A stretch of DNA of 64,000 nt. Origin: Bacteroidota bacterium. Its GTDB lineage: Bacteria; Bacteroidota; Bacteroidia; Bacteroidales; ML635J-15. Each line of letters opens with the position of its first letter. The first letter of the stretch is position 1. Positions 59,440 to 64,000 of this stretch are shown here, in pieces. The stretch is from positions 62,001 to 126,000 of the forward strand of contig JAKQEK010000071.1 in the NCBI GenBank assembly GCA_029558535.1, in the 5' to 3' direction. The notes below the pieces were generated by a model. That model was not told the DNA's origin. It searched no databases and saw nothing but the letters and a program-made list of their open reading frames with translations. Both the position numbers and the translations under genes were made by a program.

Positions 59440-61296
59440 ATGAATAAATTTTTTACTTTTCTTTTCTACGCATTATTTTTAATTGGACAAGTTCCCGCAA
59501 CTTTTTCACAAGATGTACCAAGAGTTTCCGGTTTTGATTTTATTACAAAAAAAGGTTCGGCTAAGTCAATGCCGGCACCTTCTGAATATTGGCCATTGTT
59601 TGAGTCACAAATACCTTATCAAGACAGTCTGGTAACGGGAGATGTCGCTATATTTTACGGCAATGGAAATACTACATTGGTAAATCCCGTTATAATAGTT
59701 GACGGATTTGATCCGAATGATCTGAGGCCTATTGAAGGATTGTGGGATTTGGCAAATCAGCAGAATATGATTGACAGCTTAAGGACATTTGGAGACGATT
59801 TTATTCTTCTTAACTTCCATGCTGGTGCAGACTACATTCAGCGAAATGCCATGCTGGTTATAAATTTACTGGACACTGTTCAATATATTATGCAGCAATC
59901 TGGAACTTTTAAAGAAAATCCTCAAATTGTGGTTGTTGGTCCCAGTATGGGCGGATTGATTACAAGATATGCAATTACATATATGGAGTCAAATGATATG
60001 CATCACCATGTACGCAATTGGATTAGTTTTGATTCTCCTCATAAAGGAGCAAATATTCCTCTTGGTATTCAAAATTGGTTAAGATTTTTTGCAGAAGAGG
60101 CAGACTCTGAAGGTGCTGTTTTCGGTTTAGGTAAAATGAACTCAATTGCTGCCAAACAGATGCTTTTATATCATTATACTGCTACTGTGGATTCATTAGC
60201 AGGTCCCAATCCTTTGAGGAATAATCTTGTTGATGACCTTACAGCTTTAGGATTTCCGCAGAATACAAGAATTGTTGCTGTTGCCAATGGCAGCGGGTTT
60301 GGTATTACTCAACCATTTGCTGCAGGAGAAAAAGTTGTTGACTATTATTACTCAGATTTTTTGGTTGATTTGCGTGGTGATATTTGGGCTATTCCCGATC
60401 AGTCTGTTACCAAAATTTTTGACGGATTATATAATACTATAGCTCCTTTGGATGAAGTTATAGAACAGGTTTATGTAAAAAACACTCAATCGTATGATAA
60501 TGCTCCCGGAGGCGATACTCCGACTTTTTGGGAAATAGCAGATACCGACCCGGGTTATGGCGATATAGTAGCTTTGTATGACAGCCATTGTTTTATCCCC
60601 ACAATTAGTTCGCTATGCATTCTTAATACTAATGATCCTTTTTTTAACGTAGATCAAAATGCTGACAATATTATTACTCCTTTTGATGCTGTTTATTATC
60701 CATACGAAAATCAGGAGCATGCTGAAATAAGTCCGGAGTCGTACTGGTGGTTTAAAAATGAAATTCATAATTTTGCGCCATATTACACCTGTGTACCAAT
60801 AATTTTAGCCTATACAGACGATTACTACGAAATGAGTGTTTCAGCAGCAGATACTAACTATTGGAATATTTTGGAATTCAACATGGTTAACTTGCCTGAC
60901 TGGTTGACATTTGATACTGAAGATATGATATTATATGGGATACCTCAATTACAAAATCTGGGCATGAATCCGGTATCAATATCCGTTTCTGACGGCTTGC
61001 TAACAGTAAGTTTAGATTTTGAAATTGAAGTGCTAAACAGCTCAGAAATAGTTGAAAATTCTGTTTCAAATATCGAAGTATATCCAAATCCATTCGACAA
61101 TATATTAAATGTGACGATAAACTCGAATGAAGGTTTTTATTGCGAAATTTTTGATTTAGGAAACAGACTGGTTTATAAAGAAAAAATGGAAACAAATTCT
61201 TCAGCCTTCGACTTATCTTATTTACCTGCCGGTATATATATACTTAAGTTTCACACTGAATTTGATGTTAAAGTAATACGAATTGTTAAGGGCTAG
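59440..61296 (+). CDS. T9SS-exported alpha/beta hydrolase
   Basis: A 618-residue secreted protein. Signal peptide 1-24 ends near FSQ. The hydrolase domain (about 60-430) has VIIVDGFDPND (beta3 with oxyanion loop), the nucleophile elbow GPSMGGL near residue 170 with Ser in GxSxG context, and GADYIQRNA. A possible acid/His follows in DSHCFIPT. Lipase, esterase or peptidase activity cannot be told apart. A He_PIG/cadherin-like beta domain (LPDWLTFDTEDMILYGIPQ) occupies about 465-540, and the C-terminal 75 residues are a T9SS type A sorting domain (VYPNPFDNILNVTI, LPAGIYILKF). It stands alone with its own promoter. Confidence 0.88.
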   Translation: MNKFFTFLFYALFLIGQVPATFSQDVPRVSGFDFITKKGSAKSMPAPSEYWPLFESQIPYQDSLVTGDVAIFYGNGNTTLVNPVIIVDGFDPNDLRPIEGLWDLANQQNMIDSLRTFGDDFILLNFHAGADYIQRNAMLVINLLDTVQYIMQQSGTFKENPQIVVVGPSMGGLITRYAITYMESNDMHHHVRNWISFDSPHKGANIPLGIQNWLRFFAEEADSEGAVFGLGKMNSIAAKQMLLYHYTATVDSLAGPNPLRNNLVDDLTALGFPQNTRIVAVANGSGFGITQPFAAGEKVVDYYYSDFLVDLRGDIWAIPDQSVTKIFDGLYNTIAPLDEVIEQVYVKNTQSYDNAPGGDTPTFWEIADTDPGYGDIVALYDSHCFIPTISSLCILNTNDPFFNVDQNADNIITPFDAVYYPYENQEHAEISPESYWWFKNEIHNFAPYYTCVPIILAYTDDYYEMSVSAADTNYWNILEFNMVNLPDWLTFDTEDMILYGIPQLQNLGMNPVSISVSDGLLTVSLDFEIEVLNSSEIVENSVSNIEVYPNPFDNILNVTINSNEGFYCEIFDLGNRLVYKEKMETNSSAFDLSYLPAGIYILKFHTEFDVKVIRIVKG

Positions 61297-61349
61297 GAGA
61301 TAAGGCTACTCGTAAAATTAGAAATGATTTTTGAATATATAATTTGTTT

Positions 61350-62231
61350 TTACTCGTTCTCTTCGTAGTAATACGAGTAATCAATACCTTTCATAAACAT
61401 TTCGCGGTCGTTTATTTTTGTTGTGAGCGCTTTTTCCAAAAGTGATTTTAGAACATTAATTCTGATTGGACTCAGCATCATTGCGTTCATATAATCTTTC
61501 TTACTTATTTTGCTCCAATCAACGCATTTCCGGAGACGTTTTTTTAATATCAAATCTAACCATATTCTTGTGCTTCGGCCATTGCCTTCCATAAAAGGGT
61601 GAGCAATGTTCATTTCAATATATTTGTCTATTATTTCGTCAAATGTTGTTTCGGGCATAACTTCTATCTGACGTAATGTCTCACCTAAAAAGTGTGATAC
61701 AGCAAATTGAAAACCGCCTTTTGAAATGTTTTTTTGTCTGATCTGTCCTGCAAAATCATACAATCCGCCAAAAAGATAAGCATGTATTTGTTGCAAACCT
61801 TTGGCTGTGCCAACTTCAAATTTGTCTATCAAATTGCTTTCAAAAAGAGTGTATGCTTTTTTCTTACTTTGTCCGTCAATGCTATTGTCGCTGTATAAGA
61901 ACCAATCCAAAAACTTCATTGCGTTGGTGTTTGGAAAGTTCTTTGCCAATTCAATAACTCCTTCACTGTCAAGCGTATCTGATAAACGTTTTTTGCCGTC
62001 TGCGGCAACAAATTTGAAACCGTGAGTGGCACTCACAAGTTGATTGTTTTCAGATTTTAGCTTTCGTTTGAACCAACGCCAATAATTATTTGCTTTTGTA
62101 TAATCGTCCTGTTCGTTTAAAATTGCAACTATATCAATAACACTAAACCACCACTTGGCATTTTCATCGTCCCAAACGGCTCGCACCTCGCGATCGTCAA
62201 AAAAACGTATGGATATTTTCGTATTACTCAT
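61350..62231 (-). CDS. BRO-N / Fic fusion protein (predicted AMP transferase)
   Basis: A 293-residue cytoplasmic protein. Residues about 8-108 resemble the BRO-N domain of phage antirepressors ([39 protein letters not shown]), a DNA-binding module. Residues about 125-275 are Fic, with the complete active motif HPFMEGNGR (211-219), the [15 protein letters not shown] segment before it, and the flap region. The C-terminus reads SYYYEEN (286-292), close to the SxxxE(G/N) inhibitory helix of class III Fic proteins, with the third-last position Glu. Fic enzymes transfer AMP to target proteins. No antitoxin gene is adjacent, consistent with self-inhibition. The -7 element at 62274-62281 drives it alone. 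Confidence 0.92.
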   Translation of the reverse strand: MSNTKISIRFFDDREVRAVWDDENAKWWFSVIDIVAILNEQDDYTKANNYWRWFKRKLKSENNQLVSATHGFKFVAADGKKRLSDTLDSEGVIELAKNFPNTNAMKFLDWFLYSDNSIDGQSKKKAYTLFESNLIDKFEVGTAKGLQQIHAYLFGGLYDFAGQIRQKNISKGGFQFAVSHFLGETLRQIEVMPETTFDEIIDKYIEMNIAHPFMEGNGRSTRIWLDLILKKRLRKCVDWSKISKKDYMNAMMLSPIRINVLKSLLEKALTTKINDREMFMKGIDYSYYYEENE

Positions 62232-62273
62232 AAATTGCCTATCTCTATTTTGTCACTCGATATTTACCGCTTA

Positions 62274-62281
62274 CAAAGTTA
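62274..62281 (-). promoter_or_regulatory. Bacteroidota -7 element of the BRO-N/Fic gene
   Basis: On the minus strand TAACTTTG matches TAnnTTTG, 42 bases before the ATG at 62231. Confidence 0.5.
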
Positions 62282-62403
62282 CAAAAAACTACGGTTTATC
62301 TGCATATCGGAAATGATGTTTTTGATACTTTTTTTAGAACCTGTAACCAGATAATACCATTTGACATTCTGCAGAGTTTTCTTAATTCATCGCTACGTAT
62401 GTG

Positions 62404-63312
62404 TTACCAAACGTGGTTTGTAATCTCGATTAGAATTTTACCGTTAATCATTTTGTTTTTGTTATTAGTTAAAGTGTAAAAATAAATTCCGCTGCCGTTC
62501 AAACCGGATTTTATATTTATTAAATCATTATTTGTTTTTTCTGAATAAACAGTTTGACCTGTTAAAGAATAAATTTCGAAAATGAAAAATTCACAATTTG
62601 GATTGTCAAATTTGATTTCAAAACATCCATTCGATGGGTTTGGGAAAACATTTACCTCTGAATCAGTATTAGATATATGGGCATTGACACACAGTAAATT
62701 ACAATTATTATAAAACTCTTCATTTGAAAAAATCAATTCATTGTTTCTATGGCAACACAGCAATGAAGTAGATAAATAAGGACCGGAGCTTGTGCCCTGA
62801 TAGAAATGACAAGCAGTTGAGCCAACTCCCTCAATAAATTCAAAGTCCGGTGTAAATGAGCAGATTCGAATAATTTCGTCGCTAAAGCCAACATGTTTAC
62901 GGTTCTCATCATCATAATAAACTGTGTCAACAGTTATTTCTGTGGGGTAGCTATATTCATGTAACATAAAACTATCGTTTTTATTTAGGGATAAATCCAT
63001 TATCAAATATTCCGGAGCTGTCGACAAATTTTCTCTGTACCATAATTTGCCAACAATAGTATCTTCGCGCAGATAACCGGCTGTATCACTTTCAAAATAG
63101 CCGAAACTATATAGAAGAAAATAATTTTGCTCATTGTATATTGTGTCTTTCAGTATCGTGATGCTATCAGTATAAAAAAAATCACACCCTCCGTAAGGAA
63201 TATAATTCCAACTTGATGAACCAACTTTACATATAGTTTCATAATCCTGACTATTAGCTTTAAACGCAAATAGTGTTATTAAAATCGAAGAAATAATAAG
63301 CATTTTTTTCAT
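62404..63312 (-). CDS. Short T9SS cargo protein
   Basis: A 302-residue secreted protein: signal peptide 1-21 (ending NSQ), a beta-rich central region of about 190 residues (VGSSWNYIPYGGCDFFYTDSI, GKLWYRENLSTAPEYLIMD, RICSFTPDFEFIEGVGS), and a C-terminal T9SS type A domain from about 222 (VFPNPSNGCFEIKF, SLTGQTVYSEK, LNGSGIYFYTLTNNK). The central region with its cysteines (RICSF, CHFYQG, LLCCHRNNE) is common in Bacteroidota proteins of this length but has no named function known to me. It ends 172 bases upstream of the BRO-N/Fic start. Confidence 0.8.
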   Translation of the reverse strand: MKKMLIISSILITLFAFKANSQDYETICKVGSSSWNYIPYGGCDFFYTDSITILKDTIYNEQNYFLLYSFGYFESDTAGYLREDTIVGKLWYRENLSTAPEYLIMDLSLNKNDSFMLHEYSYPTEITVDTVYYDDENRKHVGFSDEIIRICSFTPDFEFIEGVGSTACHFYQGTSSGPYLSTSLLCCHRNNELIFSNEEFYNNCNLLCVNAHISNTDSEVNVFPNPSNGCFEIKFDNPNCEFFIFEIYSLTGQTVYSEKTNNDLINIKSGLNGSGIYFYTLTNNKNKMINGKILIEITNHVW

Positions 63313-63333
63313 AATATAATTCTTTTTTACAAT

Positions 63334-63372
63334 GTTTGCCTAACGTTTTATGAGCCTGTATATGAGGTTGTT
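63334..63372 (-). other. Intergenic element sharing sequence with 63916-63951
   Basis: On the minus strand the order AACAACCT, GGCT, then AAAACGTTAGGC is similar to AACAGAACCT, AGCT, AAAACGTTAAG at 63916-63951. GTTAGGC matches the GTTRRRY box of integron attC sites, but the matching RYYYAAC box was not found. Confidence 0.3.
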
Positions 63373-63817
63373 ATTGTTTTTTATCGATATATTTAAAATT
63401 TTTATGACCATCTTGAATCTCAATCAATTTTATATCTTTTATTGGAATTTGTTTGGGATAATAAATAAATCTCGAACCGTCTCCTTTTAGAATTGAGTCT
63501 TGTACGAACATTTGGTCAAAATAAAAATAGACTTTCTTGTTATTTTTACCAGTAATACGGACTTCGATTGATGGGCTATTTTTTAATTCAATTGGATTAT
63601 TTTCTTTATCTACACATTTGATATATTCAATAGGATATGTTTTATAAGTTACAATATCTCCCATGGGACCTTTTGTATATACGGTTTTTAACTCAACAGA
63701 ATTAATGTCTTTAAATTGTTCATTGAAGCTTTCCATCGGAATATAATAGGTTTTACAACTCGAAATTATCATTGTGATAATCACTACTGAAATCAAGTTA
63801 TGGTTTTTAATTCTCAT
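63371..63817 (-). CDS. Predicted small lipoprotein
   Basis: A 148-residue lipoprotein: signal LISVVIITMIISSC (C21) then KTYYIPMESF. The mature part is a compact beta domain (VELKTVYTKGPMGDIVTYKTYPI, SIEVRITGKNNKKVYFYFDQMFV) ending in a strand (IKLIEIQDGHKNFKYI). No family was recognised. It is flanked on both sides by related short intergenic elements (63334-63372 and 63916-63951), which raises the possibility of a mobile cassette; this is weak. Confidence 0.65.
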   Translation of the reverse strand: MRIKNHNLISVVIITMIISSCKTYYIPMESFNEQFKDINSVELKTVYTKGPMGDIVTYKTYPIEYIKCVDKENNPIELKNSPSIEVRITGKNNKKVYFYFDQMFVQDSILKGDGSRFIYYPKQIPIKDIKLIEIQDGHKNFKYIDKKQ

Positions 63818-64000
63818 AATGCCATATAAATATTGTTATTTAATTATTTGTCGCTAAAAATTTTTTTCAATTTATGCATTTATCTTGCTGTATGTGTGTT
63901 TTTTATAATCTCGTCTTAACGTTTTTTAGCTAGGTTCTGTTGCCGATTTTCGTGAACCGCGTTCTGTCAGCCGAAACCAACCTTACACGCGAACCACTTA
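63818..64000. other. Right-edge intergenic sequence, less AT-rich at its end
   Basis: No open frame of note. The last 70 bases (from about 63930) are visibly richer in G and C than the rest and include the second copy of the short intergenic element at 63916-63951. The feature continues beyond the window and cannot be identified. Confidence 0.3.

Overview
The window is an AT-rich chromosomal segment of a bacterium of the phylum Bacteroidota, most likely class Bacteroidia. The evidence is type IX secretion (T9SS) sorting domains at 23708-27208, 59440-61296 and 62404-63312, many short-leader lipoproteins, DUF4831 and DUF2723 family proteins, and a complete Na+-translocating NADH:quinone reductase operon. 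At least fourteen genes are preceded by an octamer matching TAnnTTTG, the Bacteroidota -7 promoter element. No rRNA, tRNA, prophage or CRISPR array was recognised.

Layout. 1-3987: divergent clpC (cut by the left edge) and gyrA. 4055-7046: a TPR protein and a secreted chimera that ends in a peptide deformylase domain. 7135-9419: four small leftward genes, mostly predicted lipoproteins of unknown function. 9587-15743: a rightward aromatic-pathway block (aroA, methyltransferase, aroC) tightly followed by an AddB-like nuclease. 15918-20280: a lipoprotein, then a leftward purB / MsbA-type ABC exporter / DUF192 operon. 20405-28941: a DUF2723 membrane protein, a large repeat-bearing T9SS cargo protein and a POT peptide transporter, separated by strong terminators. 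29057-36885: nnr, a DUF4831 protein overlapping an Omp85-family barrel protein, a LytS/LytTR two-component pair, an HPt protein and an SPFH-GYF_2 protein.

37027-43859: nqrABCDEF followed by apbE, which supplies the covalent FMN needed by NqrB and NqrC. 43913-48292: a DUF6508-like protein, then a leftward dapB-lepB-(signal peptidase-like)-wbqC operon. In its second signal peptidase-like protein both catalytic residues appear to be lost. 48400-50097: a REP/RAYT island with six near-identical GC-rich palindromes around a Y1 (HUH) transposase gene, and a partial tandem duplication of the 3' end of that gene together with its REP. 50114-55465: a large lipoprotein, a hybrid histidine kinase and the pyrK-pyrD pair.

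55604-59237: a lipoprotein serpin followed by a subtilisin-like protease that carries a C-terminal beta-barrel-like region, plausibly an inhibitor-protease pair at the outer membrane. 59440-63817: a T9SS-exported alpha/beta hydrolase, a BRO-N/Fic fusion protein, another T9SS cargo protein and a small lipoprotein.

Most of the window is ordinary core genome. The parts most worth a second look are the extracytoplasmic deformylase chimera, the REP/RAYT island, the apparently dead signal peptidase paralogue, the serpin/subtilisin-barrel pair and the BRO-N/Fic fusion. All functional calls come from reading motifs by eye; no database search was run.
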